Part shown: in pieces, positions 1 to 6,115 of the stretch
How positions within the stretch are numbered: the first letter of the stretch is position 1
Layout of the letters: each line of letters begins with the position of its first letter
NCBI GenBank assembly: GCA_945878745.1
Contig: CAMDVY010000044.1
Coordinates: 1-11,653, forward strand
Length of the DNA: 11,653 nt
Source of the DNA: Klebsiella pneumoniae
Lineage (GTDB): Bacteria; Pseudomonadota; Gammaproteobacteria; Pseudomonadales; Azotimanducaceae
Direction of reading: 5' to 3'
Translations under genes and position numbers: made by a program
Notes under the pieces: model-generated
The model's database searches: none
Told to the model about the DNA's origin: nothing
Seen by the model: only the letters and a program-made list of their open reading frames with translations

Positions 1-59
1 TCTCGCGGCGGTGTAAAGAATTTGCACAGCGACGGCGTTGCAGGTGGATAGGCCCTGGT

Positions 60-125
60 TGTAGGAGCGGTCTCCCGACCGCGATGTTCGGGATCATCAA
101 AGATCGCGATCAGGAGGTCGCCCGA
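60..125. repeat. REP-like inverted pair
   Basis: The segment TGTAGGAGCGGTCTCCCGAC begins at 60 and folds on itself (GCGGTC / GACCGC around TCCC). An imperfect reverse-complement copy follows at about 103-125 (TCGCGATCAGGAGGTCGCCC). The 'GTAGGAGCGG...CCGCGA' form resembles the REP sequences common between genes in Pseudomonas and Xanthomonadales genomes, and a head-to-head pair resembles a BIME unit. No gene overlaps it. Assignment to a REP family is by resemblance only. Confidence 0.55.
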
Positions 126-163
126 TCACACCAATCACCACGCCGGTCAGGACACCACCGACT

Positions 164-343
164 AGCCCGCACTATTCATGAATGACCTACTGCGGACGCC
201 GATAGCCGCGAAAACACAGGGCGTGCTCCCTCCGCGTGCTCGACGTGCTGTCAAGCACGCCTGCGCGCGCTCCTGTCCGCGCCACCCTGCGTTTTCACTA
301 CTCTCGACGCCCTCGCTACGATCATTCATGAATAGTGCGGGCT
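164..343. mobile_element. MITE-like palindromic element, complete copy
   Basis: This 180-bp element is bounded by perfect 22-bp inverted repeats (164-185 and 322-343, core CACTATTCATGAAT flanked by AGCCCGC/GCGGGCT). The similarity continues inward imperfectly: GAAAACACAGGG at 210-221 matches the reverse complement of the CCCTGCGTTTTC block near 285-296. A central hairpin (GCGTGCT 234-240 / AGCACGC 254-260) lies near the midpoint, so the whole element can fold into a long hairpin. It has no plausible coding content and no clear target-site duplication. A second copy begins at 11588. It is most likely a non-autonomous transposable repeat; the parent transposase is not in the window and its family is unknown. 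It ends 45 bp before the first gene. Confidence 0.8.
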
Positions 344-388
344 GGCGCGGCATAATCCGGGCGACACTTCACTCTTGGGGCATTTGCG

Positions 389-1219
389 ATGCGTACATTC
401 ACCGATCGGGTCGCCGTCGTTACGGGTGGCGCCAGCGGCATTGGTCTTGGCATGTGCCGCGCCTTCGCAGCGCGGGGCATGAAGCTCGTCATCGCCGATC
501 TGGATCAGGCGGCGCTCACGGCTGCCGTGGCCGAATTTGAAAGCAAGGGAACGCCGGCGATTGGCGAGATTTGTGATGTTTCCCGGCTCGATGCGGTGCA
601 GGCGCTCGCTGATCGAACCATGGCGACCTACGGCGCCGTACATGTCCTGTGCAACAACGCAGGCGTCGGCATTCCCACGTCGGCGCGAACGATGAAACTC
701 GAGGACTGGAAGTGGATCATCGATGTTGACCTCTGGGGTCCGATTTATGGCGTCAAGGTCTTTGGGCCGCTGATCGAGGCGCAGGATGAAGGACACATCA
801 ACACCACGTCGTCCATGGCCGGGCTCATCGCGGCACAGATGATGGGTGCCTATAACGTCGCCAAGCATGGCGTAGTTGCGTTGATGGCGTCGCTTGAGCG
901 CGAGCTGCGGGCAAAGGATAGCCGCACGCATGCCTCGGTGCTGTGCCCCGGCCCCATCAATACCAACATCAGCCGTCACTCAGTGCAGTATCGTCCCGGT
1001 GGCGCCAAGCCCAAGGCAGATGGTGAAAGCGCGGGCAAGCTGGCCGGCAACATCCAGGCTGCGCTCGAGCAGGGTATGCATCCGGACGAGGTGGGTGAAC
1101 TTGTTGCCACCGCGATAGCCGAGCGCAAGTTCTGGATCCTCACACATCCACGGTGGGCCAAGGGTGTGCAGAACCAGCTCGATGCACTGCGTGAGGATCA
1201 GACCCTGACACGCGCCTGA
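389..1219 (+). CDS. Classical short-chain dehydrogenase/reductase (SDR)
   Basis: This 276-residue protein is a cytoplasmic NAD(P)-dependent oxidoreductase of the classical SDR family. Visible motifs are the glycine-rich cofactor loop TGGASGIG (residues 12-19), NNAG (89-92), Ser at 141/142, and the catalytic YNVAK (Tyr155, Lys159), followed by CPGPINT (186-192). The acidic DLD (37-39) after the second beta strand suggests NAD rather than NADP, which is an inference from general SDR rules. Length is slightly above the usual 250 because of a C-terminal extension ending in a WILTHPRW segment. The ATG has only a weak purine stretch upstream, but the fold begins within six residues of it. A second SDR starts 68 bp downstream on the same strand and may be co-transcribed. 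The substrate cannot be read from the sequence. Confidence 0.93.
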   Translation: MRTFTDRVAVVTGGASGIGLGMCRAFAARGMKLVIADLDQAALTAAVAEFESKGTPAIGEICDVSRLDAVQALADRTMATYGAVHVLCNNAGVGIPTSARTMKLEDWKWIIDVDLWGPIYGVKVFGPLIEAQDEGHINTTSSMAGLIAAQMMGAYNVAKHGVVALMASLERELRAKDSRTHASVLCPGPINTNISRHSVQYRPGGAKPKADGESAGKLAGNIQAALEQGMHPDEVGELVATAIAERKFWILTHPRWAKGVQNQLDALREDQTLTRA

Positions 1220-1276
1220 CGATTCGAAAACGGGGCAGCGAGCAGCAGTTGTTGCGTCCACGCTGAACACGAAGGA

Positions 1277-1282
1277 AAGGAG
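1277..1282 (+). promoter_or_regulatory. Ribosome binding site fixing a TTG start
   Basis: AAGGAG lies 5 nt upstream of the TTG at 1288-1290. No ATG nearby gives the full N-terminus, so this strong Shine-Dalgarno sequence supports the rare start codon of the second SDR. Confidence 0.7.
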
Positions 1283-1287
1283 CTCAT

Positions 1288-2157
1288 TTGCCTTACCAAT
1301 CCGGTTTCCGTCCAGGGCTCTTCACGGGCCAGACCATCTTCATCCCTGGTGGTGGTGGAGGGATTGGACGATGCATAGCGCACGAATTGACCAGCCTCGG
1401 GGCCGCAGTCGTACTGGCCGGTCGAACCATGGAAAAACTGGAGCGCACACGCAGCGAGATTACCGAAGACGGTGGTGCGGTCCTTGGCTGTTATACGGCA
1501 GAACTGCGTGATGAGTCGGCGGTCGTCGCACTGGTTCAAGACATCATCCAGCGCCACGGCCCCGTGCATGGGCTCGTCAACGCGGCAGGCGGGCAATTCC
1601 CCGCCAAGCTTGAGGACTTGAGCCTGAACGGCTGGAATGCGGTGCTGAACAATAATCTCACCAGCTATTTCCTCGTGGCCCGCGAGATATACAGGCAATG
1701 CATGCGTGAACGAGGTGGCAACATCGTCAACATCGGCGCCAACTATCTCAATGGAATGCCTGGCATGGGACACAACGGTGCGGCGCGGGCCGGGCTGTCG
1801 AACTTCACGTTCACTGCCGCCAGTGAATGGGGGCGCAATGGCGTACGGGTGAACTGCGTCATTCCCGGTTTTATTGCCACCACGGGTCTGGATCGTTATC
1901 CGGAACAGGATTGGCCTGCGTTGATCGGTGTGAATCGAGAGGTACCACTTGGCCGACATGGTACCGCCGCCGAGATCTCGGCCATGGCTGTCTTTCTGTT
2001 ATCCAATATGGCGTCCTATATCACTGGCGCTGACTTTCGTGCGGACGGTGGATTCAACAACGGCGCCAGCAGTTTTGTCTTCAAGCCGGGTGAAGCACGC
2101 AACGTGAAAACCTTCAATGGGTTTCACCGGGATGAAAAACCGAAGATCCTGCGCTGA
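1288..2157 (+). CDS. SDR of the enoyl-/dienoyl-CoA reductase type
   Basis: This 289-residue SDR starts at TTG behind a strong AAGGAG. It has a glycine-rich loop GGGGGIG (21-27), AGR with Arg46 after the second strand (typical of NADPH binding), NAAG (98-101) and Asn121-123 in the helix that usually carries the SDR asparagine. The usual YxxxK is absent: the aligned segment is HNGAAR (162-167), giving Asn163 and Arg167. This resembles peroxisomal trans-2-enoyl-CoA reductase (HSGAAR) and mitochondrial 2,4-dienoyl-CoA reductase, where Ser and Lys occupy these sites and a Tyr further upstream takes part in catalysis. Tyr153 is placed suitably here. The C-terminal ADFRADGG (248-255) is typical of the family. 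Reduction of an unsaturated acyl-CoA is therefore a reasonable inference, but the substrate is unproven. It is probably in one transcript with the preceding SDR and converges with the amidohydrolase. Confidence 0.88.
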   Translation: MPYQSGFRPGLFTGQTIFIPGGGGGIGRCIAHELTSLGAAVVLAGRTMEKLERTRSEITEDGGAVLGCYTAELRDESAVVALVQDIIQRHGPVHGLVNAAGGQFPAKLEDLSLNGWNAVLNNNLTSYFLVAREIYRQCMRERGGNIVNIGANYLNGMPGMGHNGAARAGLSNFTFTAASEWGRNGVRVNCVIPGFIATTGLDRYPEQDWPALIGVNREVPLGRHGTAAEISAMAVFLLSNMASYITGADFRADGGFNNGASSFVFKPGEARNVKTFNGFHRDEKPKILR

Positions 2158-2165
2158 TTCAATCG

Positions 2166-2197
2166 CGATCTGGTTCAAACCCGATCTGGATCAAACC
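2166..2197. repeat. 16-bp tandem duplication between convergent genes
   Basis: CGATCTGGTTCAAACC (2166-2181) is followed directly by CGATCTGGATCAAACC (2182-2197), differing at one base. The second unit overlaps the stop codon (2193-2191) of the minus-strand amidohydrolase, so the duplication leaves that protein intact. No terminator-like hairpin with a T run is visible in this short convergent gap. Confidence 0.8.
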
Positions 2198-3198
2198 CGA
2201 TAGATACGCGCTGCCGTGCCGTAAAACATCGCGTCCTTTTCGGCTTCCGTAAATCCGGCGGCAATTTTCTTGAGCCCGTTCCATAGCACCGCGTAACTGA
2301 TCGAGAGTTTGTCCACCGGGAAATTGCTCTCGAACATGCATCGCTCTGGTCCGAAGCACTCGATGGTGTGCAGGTAGTAGTCTCGCTGCGCCTGCACGAA
2401 TTCGTCAGAGGACGCGGGCGTGGCGCGTTGATCCCAACCGAATCCATTGTCGGGCATGGCCATGCCGCCGAGTTTTGCCACCACATTCGGGCACTTTGCG
2501 ATCTCCGACATGTCGGCCTTCCACTGACGAAAGATTTCTTCTCGGCGGTTTGCGTAAGCGCCGGCACCAAGCGGTGTACCGAAGTGATCCAGGATCATCG
2601 TTGTTTCTGGCACCGCGCGCGCCAGTGCCAGGAAGTCCCGGTTCTGGTGATAGAAATGCCATGTATCGTAGGTGTATCCCAATTCGCCTAGCTGTCTTAC
2701 ACCTGTGCGAAATTCCGGTTTGGCGTAGAGACCTGGACCTCGCGTGCCGCCATTGCCGAGTGTGCCGGTCGTGTCGTGTGGACCCGCATGTCGAATACCG
2801 CGGAACAGTCCTTGGCCAGCCTGTTCATGGGCAGCAAGGGCCTCGGCGATGTCGTCCCTGGTCTCGGTCAGATTGACGTGGCTGACGATACCGGCGATAC
2901 GCGTCTTGCCAGTTGCCCGAGCGCTGGCCTGAGCGTTGGCAGTGACGTACTCGGTTTCGCCCACTGGCTTGAGATGCGCCGGTCCATCCGGGCGATAACT
3001 GGCCCCGCAGTCGATGAACACCGTCTTTTCGATGTTGTGGCCAGACTGCGTGTCTGACCAGAGATCGTCGAGTGTGTAGATTCCCCAGCGCGTACTCGTT
3101 GGCCACAGGTGATGATGTGGATCGATGATTCGACGAGCCGGTTCGAGAATGGGCTCCTTCACGAGTGCGCGCCAGGCATCGGTACCAGGTGTTGTCAT
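2191..3198 (-). CDS. COG3618-type amidohydrolase (metal-dependent TIM-barrel hydrolase)
   Basis: This 335-residue protein of the amidohydrolase-2 superfamily is predicted to be cytoplasmic. It has an N-terminal metal motif DPHHHLW (26-32), candidate ligands at His181 or His184 (TWHFYHQ), LDHFG (203-207) and the C-terminal FESNFPVDK (289-297) with the expected Asp296. This family includes lactonases (sugar lactones, 2-pyrone-4,6-dicarboxylate) and decarboxylases of the ACMSD type. The sequence does not discriminate, so hydrolysis or decarboxylation of a ring-derived acid is only a suggestion. A VOC-fold gene ends 30 bp upstream on the same strand, and the two are probably co-transcribed. Upstream of the ATG there is only a modest GAGAAG. 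The gene runs towards the two SDRs, which suggests one catabolic module in two converging transcripts. Confidence 0.9.
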   Translation of the reverse strand: MTTPGTDAWRALVKEPILEPARRIIDPHHHLWPTSTRWGIYTLDDLWSDTQSGHNIEKTVFIDCGASYRPDGPAHLKPVGETEYVTANAQASARATGKTRIAGIVSHVNLTETRDDIAEALAAHEQAGQGLFRGIRHAGPHDTTGTLGNGGTRGPGLYAKPEFRTGVRQLGELGYTYDTWHFYHQNRDFLALARAVPETTMILDHFGTPLGAGAYANRREEIFRQWKADMSEIAKCPNVVAKLGGMAMPDNGFGWDQRATPASSDEFVQAQRDYYLHTIECFGPERCMFESNFPVDKLSISYAVLWNGLKKIAAGFTEAEKDAMFYGTAARIYRV

Positions 3199-3228
3199 GC
3201 AGTGCTTCTCTGTGGGAGGTTTCGGGAA

Positions 3229-3624
3229 TCAGGCAGTTGCAGTCAGCGGGTCCTGCTGCAGTTCGATGGTATTGCCGGCCGGATCGGCGATCCAGACGAT
3301 GTGACCCACATCCCCGGTCATTTCGCGCATCTCGATGCCGGCTTCTTTGATTTCGCTGATGGCGTTCGCCAGGTTGTCGACAAACCAGGAAACGTGTGTG
3401 TTCACCGGTTCGCGCAGTTCACCCTTCTTCTCGGCGCCGATGATGTGCATCTGTACACCGGCCTGTTCGAGCCAGAAGCCCTTGTCGGAGCCCATCATCG
3501 TAGGCCGGCCGGGAAACGTGATGGGTACTTCAGGCAGACCCAGCAGCTTGGTGTAAAAAGCCCGTGCTTCGGCGCCTACCCCGGCAACGTTATAGGCCAC
3601 GTGGTTCATTCGAGTGATTTTCAT
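3229..3624 (-). CDS. VOC-fold protein (glyoxalase/dioxygenase superfamily)
   Basis: This 131-residue single vicinal-oxygen-chelate protein has two beta-alpha-beta-beta-beta modules. Candidate metal ligands are His8 (MNHVAYNV), His60 (QMHIIG), His77 (NTHVSWF) and Glu121 (NTIELQQ), preceded by the typical ADPAGN turn (113-118). Size and residues fit glyoxalase I, methylmalonyl-CoA epimerase-like or lyase members, and the exact reaction is not readable. I chose the ATG at 3624 because GGAG (3629-3632) sits 4 nt before it. An in-frame TTG at 3657 adds 11 residues unlike the family and has no better ribosome site. It is the first gene of a likely two-gene minus-strand operon with the amidohydrolase and is divergent from the lytic transglycosylase. 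Confidence 0.88.
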   Translation of the reverse strand: MKITRMNHVAYNVAGVGAEARAFYTKLLGLPEVPITFPGRPTMMGSDKGFWLEQAGVQMHIIGAEKKGELREPVNTHVSWFVDNLANAISEIKEAGIEMREMTGDVGHIVWIADPAGNTIELQQDPLTATA

Positions 3625-3628
3625 GATT

Positions 3629-3632
3629 CTCC
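3629..3632 (-). promoter_or_regulatory. Ribosome binding site deciding the VOC start
   Basis: GGAG on the minus strand lies 4 nt before the ATG at 3624-3622. It supports this start over the in-frame TTG at 3657. Confidence 0.6.
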
Positions 3633-3730
3633 GCTCCGAGTCAGTTGATGTCGTCAAGCTTACTCCGGATTTCAGGCGCCGTAGAATCCGAGAACGGCAG
3701 CACGATTTGCACGATCCTGCCCTGACTCAA

Positions 3731-3758
3731 TTGAAATCCCCGCCATGCTGTGGATACT
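3731..3758 (+). promoter_or_regulatory. Possible sigma70-type promoter for the lytic transglycosylase
   Basis: TTGAAA (3731-3736) and GATACT (3753-3758) are 16 bp apart and would start transcription about 55 bases before the chosen ATG. They lie in the divergent gap between the VOC gene and the transglycosylase. The match is by eye only. Confidence 0.3.
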
Positions 3759-3794
3759 CCAACCGGGGAAGAGAATACGACCAGGACCCGATCA

Positions 3795-3806
3795 CCTGGA
3801 TCCAGG
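3795..3806. promoter_or_regulatory. 12-bp perfect palindrome before the transglycosylase
   Basis: CCTGGATCCAGG is a perfect palindrome ending 15 bases before the ATG at 3822. It could be an operator or a leader hairpin. A second inverted pair, CGGATT/AATCCG (3666-3671 and 3685-3690), lies nearer the VOC gene. No regulator gene is adjacent, so the function is unknown. Confidence 0.3.
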
Positions 3807-3821
3807 ACTGAAGTAGAAGAT

Positions 3822-4502
3822 ATGCGATTCGAGCGACGTCTGAACATCGTGCGTGCTGTGGCAGTGCTGTCGCTGTCCTGGCTATCGATGGGCGCTGCGA
3901 CCATTGAAAGAGCAGATGAAGAGAGCAGTGCCGTTTTCAGCGATGGAAGCCGCGCGCAAACTCGACGGGTATTCACCTACCACCAGGAAGACGGCGTACC
4001 GGTCTTCACCGACAAGGTCCCGCTTAATCAGAAGTACGAGGTCATGGAGTTCGCCTGTTACGCCTGTGACCCTCGATCTAGAGTCGATTGGCGGGCAACG
4101 GCGTTGCACACGGACAAATATGCGGACCTGATTGCTTCTGCAGCCAGGGATTACGATGTGGAAGCCTCGTTGATCCGGGCGATCATTCACGCCGAATCCG
4201 GCTTCAACCCCTATGCCCGCTCACACAAGGGAGCGACCGGACTCATGCAGTTGATGCCGGGCACTGCTGCCGATATGGGTGTCGTCGACATCAATGCGGT
4301 TGAGGACAACATCGAAGGGGGTGTGAAGTATCTGGCGATGTTGCTGGCGCAGTACAAGGGTGACGTCACGCTTGCAACTGCGGCCTATAACTCAGGGCCG
4401 GCCAACGTCGCCAAGTACGGTGGTGTTCCACCGTTCGAAGAAACGCAGACCTATGTCGAGCGAGTGAAAATTCTGCACGAGCGTTACAAGGCGGTGGGTT
4501 AG
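3822..4502 (+). CDS. Secreted lytic transglycosylase (SLT/LysM-less, family 1 type)
   Basis: This 226-residue precursor is predicted to cleave peptidoglycan glycan strands in the periplasm. Residues 1-26 form a signal peptide (basic RFERRLNIVR, then a hydrophobic AVAVLSLSWLSMGAA). Residues about 50-64 (FTYHQEDGVPVFTDK) look like the short DUF4124-type beta module often found before SLT domains. The catalytic domain covers about 98-224: Glu125 in HAESGFNP, GLMQLMP (140-146), AYNSGP (188-193) and YVERV (211-215). A CxxC pair (Cys79, Cys82) sits in the linker. The ATG at 3822 is preferred because it begins the signal peptide directly; an upstream in-frame GTG at 3750 would add 24 hydrophilic residues in front of it. 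The gene is followed at once by an 8-bp hairpin. Confidence 0.9.
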   Translation: MRFERRLNIVRAVAVLSLSWLSMGAATIERADEESSAVFSDGSRAQTRRVFTYHQEDGVPVFTDKVPLNQKYEVMEFACYACDPRSRVDWRATALHTDKYADLIASAARDYDVEASLIRAIIHAESGFNPYARSHKGATGLMQLMPGTAADMGVVDINAVEDNIEGGVKYLAMLLAQYKGDVTLATAAYNSGPANVAKYGGVPPFEETQTYVERVKILHERYKAVG

Positions 4503-4521
4503 AGCCAGTCACTGACTGGCT
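4503..4521. terminator. Hairpin directly after the transglycosylase stop codon
   Basis: AGCCAGTC (4503-4510) and GACTGGCT (4514-4521) form a perfect 8-bp stem with a 3-base loop, starting at the base after the TAG. No T run follows, so it is not a canonical intrinsic terminator. It may stabilise the 3' end or weaken read-through into the DUF2332 gene. Confidence 0.4.
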
Positions 4522-4537
4522 TGCGGCCGTTCTATCC

Positions 4538-4543
4538 GGGAAG
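4538..4543 (+). promoter_or_regulatory. Ribosome binding site supporting a GTG start
   Basis: GGGAAG lies 7 nt before the GTG at 4551. The alternative TTG at 4521 lies in the hairpin and has no ribosome site, so GTG is favoured for the DUF2332 gene. Confidence 0.5.
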
Positions 4544-4550
4544 TCGAATC

Positions 4551-5600
4551 GTGGACAGCGGGCATGATATCAGGGCGGCGTTTCTCGAGCAGGCACGCAC
4601 TTGCAAGGAACTGGGTTCGCCATTTACATCACGGGTATGCGAACTTCTGGCGGCTCGCTTGCAGACTGGTGATCCAGTCTCTGACCATCTGCTTCAGTGG
4701 CGCGCAACCCGGTCGTCCAGCCAGCCATTGATCGCCCTGCGGGTCACCGGCGCCTTGCATGGACTGGTACTGGAAGATCTGTGTCCACCTCTCGCCATCG
4801 TCTATCCTCCGGCTGAGGCTTCAGATGATGCGCTGTGGCGTGGTATCGCCGACGCTATCCGTGCACACGGGAGCTATATCCTTGATCGACTGACCGGCGC
4901 CCCTCAGACCAATGAGGTGCGACGCGCGGCCATTCTGTTGCCGGGATTTCTGACCGTGGGAGAACAAACGAGGCTGCCACTATCCCTCTCGGAGATTGGC
5001 GCGAGCGCCGGACTTAACCTGGTATGGGACCAGTTTGGCTACACACTCGGTGACCTGTCCTGGGGAGCGGATGCTTCGCCCGTGCAGCTGGCACCGGTTT
5101 GGCATGGCGCCGCGGTTGGGAACACTGCACTTGCGATCAAGGAACGAAGCGGTTGTGACTTGAACCCGATTGACGTTGATGTACGCGAGGATCGGCTGCG
5201 CCTGCTCTCATACATCTGGCCGGACCAGACCGATCGCTTTGAGCGCACCCGCGCAGCGATCGACCTCGTTCGACAAGCGGGTATTCGGGTGCATGCGGCT
5301 GATGTGCTCACCTGGTTGCCAACTCGCCTGAACCGGGATTGGACGGGGAGTGCCCATGTCATCTACCACACCATTGTCTGGCAGTACTTCCCTGAAGCTG
5401 TCCAGCGTGCAGCGGAGCAGATGATCCGACAAGCCGGTGAACGAGCATCGCCTTCTGCTCCGCTGGCATGGTTGCGGTTCGAGGCGGATGATGTAACTCC
5501 AGGCGCGGCGCTGACACTGACGTTGTGGCCGGGCGGCATCGAAAAACAGATCGCTCGAGCCGACTTTCATGGCCGCTGGATCGATTGGCAGGGCTGGTAA
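4551..5600 (+). CDS. DUF2332 family protein
   Basis: This 349-residue protein matches the uncharacterised DUF2332 family by eye: FLEQARTCKELGSPF (11-25) near the start, TGALHGLVL (66-74), SEIGASAGLNL (147-157), SYIWPDQTDRFERT (220-233) and VIYHTIVWQYF (270-280). The SEIGASAGLNL segment looks like motif I of a Rossmann methyltransferase, so S-adenosylmethionine binding is a plausible but unproven inference. No signal peptide or membrane segment is visible, so it is probably cytoplasmic. It begins 48 bp after the transglycosylase and ends 37 bp before the DUF1579-like gene, on the same strand. An in-frame TTG at 4521 would add 10 residues. Confidence 0.85.
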   Translation: MDSGHDIRAAFLEQARTCKELGSPFTSRVCELLAARLQTGDPVSDHLLQWRATRSSSQPLIALRVTGALHGLVLEDLCPPLAIVYPPAEASDDALWRGIADAIRAHGSYILDRLTGAPQTNEVRRAAILLPGFLTVGEQTRLPLSLSEIGASAGLNLVWDQFGYTLGDLSWGADASPVQLAPVWHGAAVGNTALAIKERSGCDLNPIDVDVREDRLRLLSYIWPDQTDRFERTRAAIDLVRQAGIRVHAADVLTWLPTRLNRDWTGSAHVIYHTIVWQYFPEAVQRAAEQMIRQAGERASPSAPLAWLRFEADDVTPGAALTLTLWPGGIEKQIARADFHGRWIDWQGW

Positions 5601-5637
5601 CCAAACACACAACCACTGACTATCACGCGGGAGAATT

Positions 5638-6111
5638 ATGGCCGTTACAGAACAATTGATGCGTCTCGAAGGTGACTGGATTGCCGTCAATCGGCTGTGG
5701 ATGATGCCTGGTGACCCGCCGATCGAGTCAGAGTGTGTCGCAGTGGTCGCACTTGCAGCCAATCGCAAGTTCATGCACATCGCTTATTCGTGGGAGCACG
5801 ATGGTCAGCAGGAAGGGTTGCTTCTGATAGGCAAGGCCGCGAAGACGGATGCAGTGACAGCGGCCTGGGTTGATTCGTGGCACAACGGTGACCGGTTGAT
5901 GTCCTGCCAGGGAGAAGTGACGGAGGAAGGAGAGCTGTCAGCGCGCGGTTCGTACCCTGCTCCGTCCGGGCCGGACTGGGGTTGGCGCATTGTCATTCAA
6001 GCCGACGATGATCCGGACCACTGGACACTTGTCATGTACAACATCACGCCTGATGACGAAGAGCAACTGGCCGTCGAAGCGCGGTTTACGCGTGTCAGCC
6101 CAGATGACTGA
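5638..6111 (+). CDS. DUF1579-like small protein
   Basis: This 157-residue soluble protein resembles the DUF1579 group of lipocalin-like beta proteins of unknown function. It shows LEGDWIAVNRLW (10-21) at the N-terminus, then alternating beta strands with aromatic residues (WVDSWHNGD 77-85, GWRIVI 115-120, HWTLVMYNITP 128-138) and VEARFTRV near the end. Such folds often bind small hydrophobic ligands, but no ligand can be inferred. Start is well supported: GGGAG (5629-5633) is 4 nt before the ATG. It lies 37 bp after the DUF2332 gene and 4 bp before the next gene, so co-transcription and translational coupling are likely. Confidence 0.75.
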   Translation: MAVTEQLMRLEGDWIAVNRLWMMPGDPPIESECVAVVALAANRKFMHIAYSWEHDGQQEGLLLIGKAAKTDAVTAAWVDSWHNGDRLMSCQGEVTEEGELSARGSYPAPSGPDWGWRIVIQADDDPDHWTLVMYNITPDDEEQLAVEARFTRVSPDD

Positions 6112-6115
6112 GAAG

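Larger units (their letters stand above)
1..388. other. Gene-free leader region with repeats
   Basis: No convincing gene lies in these 388 bases. Short open frames here run through the palindromic repeats and resemble no family I recognise. The contents are the REP-like pair (60-125), the MITE-like element (164-343) and about 45 bases of leader before the first dehydrogenase. A CATAAT at 351-356 could be a -10 box, but I find no convincing -35 partner. Bases 1-59 show nothing I can assign. Confidence 0.6.

Noticed and set aside
60..343. CRISPR array
   Set aside because: The repeats are inverted palindromes of two different kinds, not regularly spaced direct repeats, and no cas gene is present.
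351..356. CATAAT as the -10 box of the first SDR
   Set aside because: No acceptable -35 lies 16-18 bp upstream; that stretch is the inverted end of the MITE-like element.
326..979. 217-residue open frame on the minus strand
   Set aside because: It lies opposite the first SDR, which has full family motifs; the antisense translation shows no recognisable domain and looks like a codon-bias shadow.
1198..1959. 253-residue minus-strand open frame
   Set aside because: Antisense to the second SDR, with no domain or ribosome site; a shadow of GC-rich coding sequence.
3657..3657. TTG start for the minus-strand VOC protein
   Set aside because: It adds 11 residues unlike the family and lacks a ribosome site, while ATG 3624 has GGAG 4 nt upstream.
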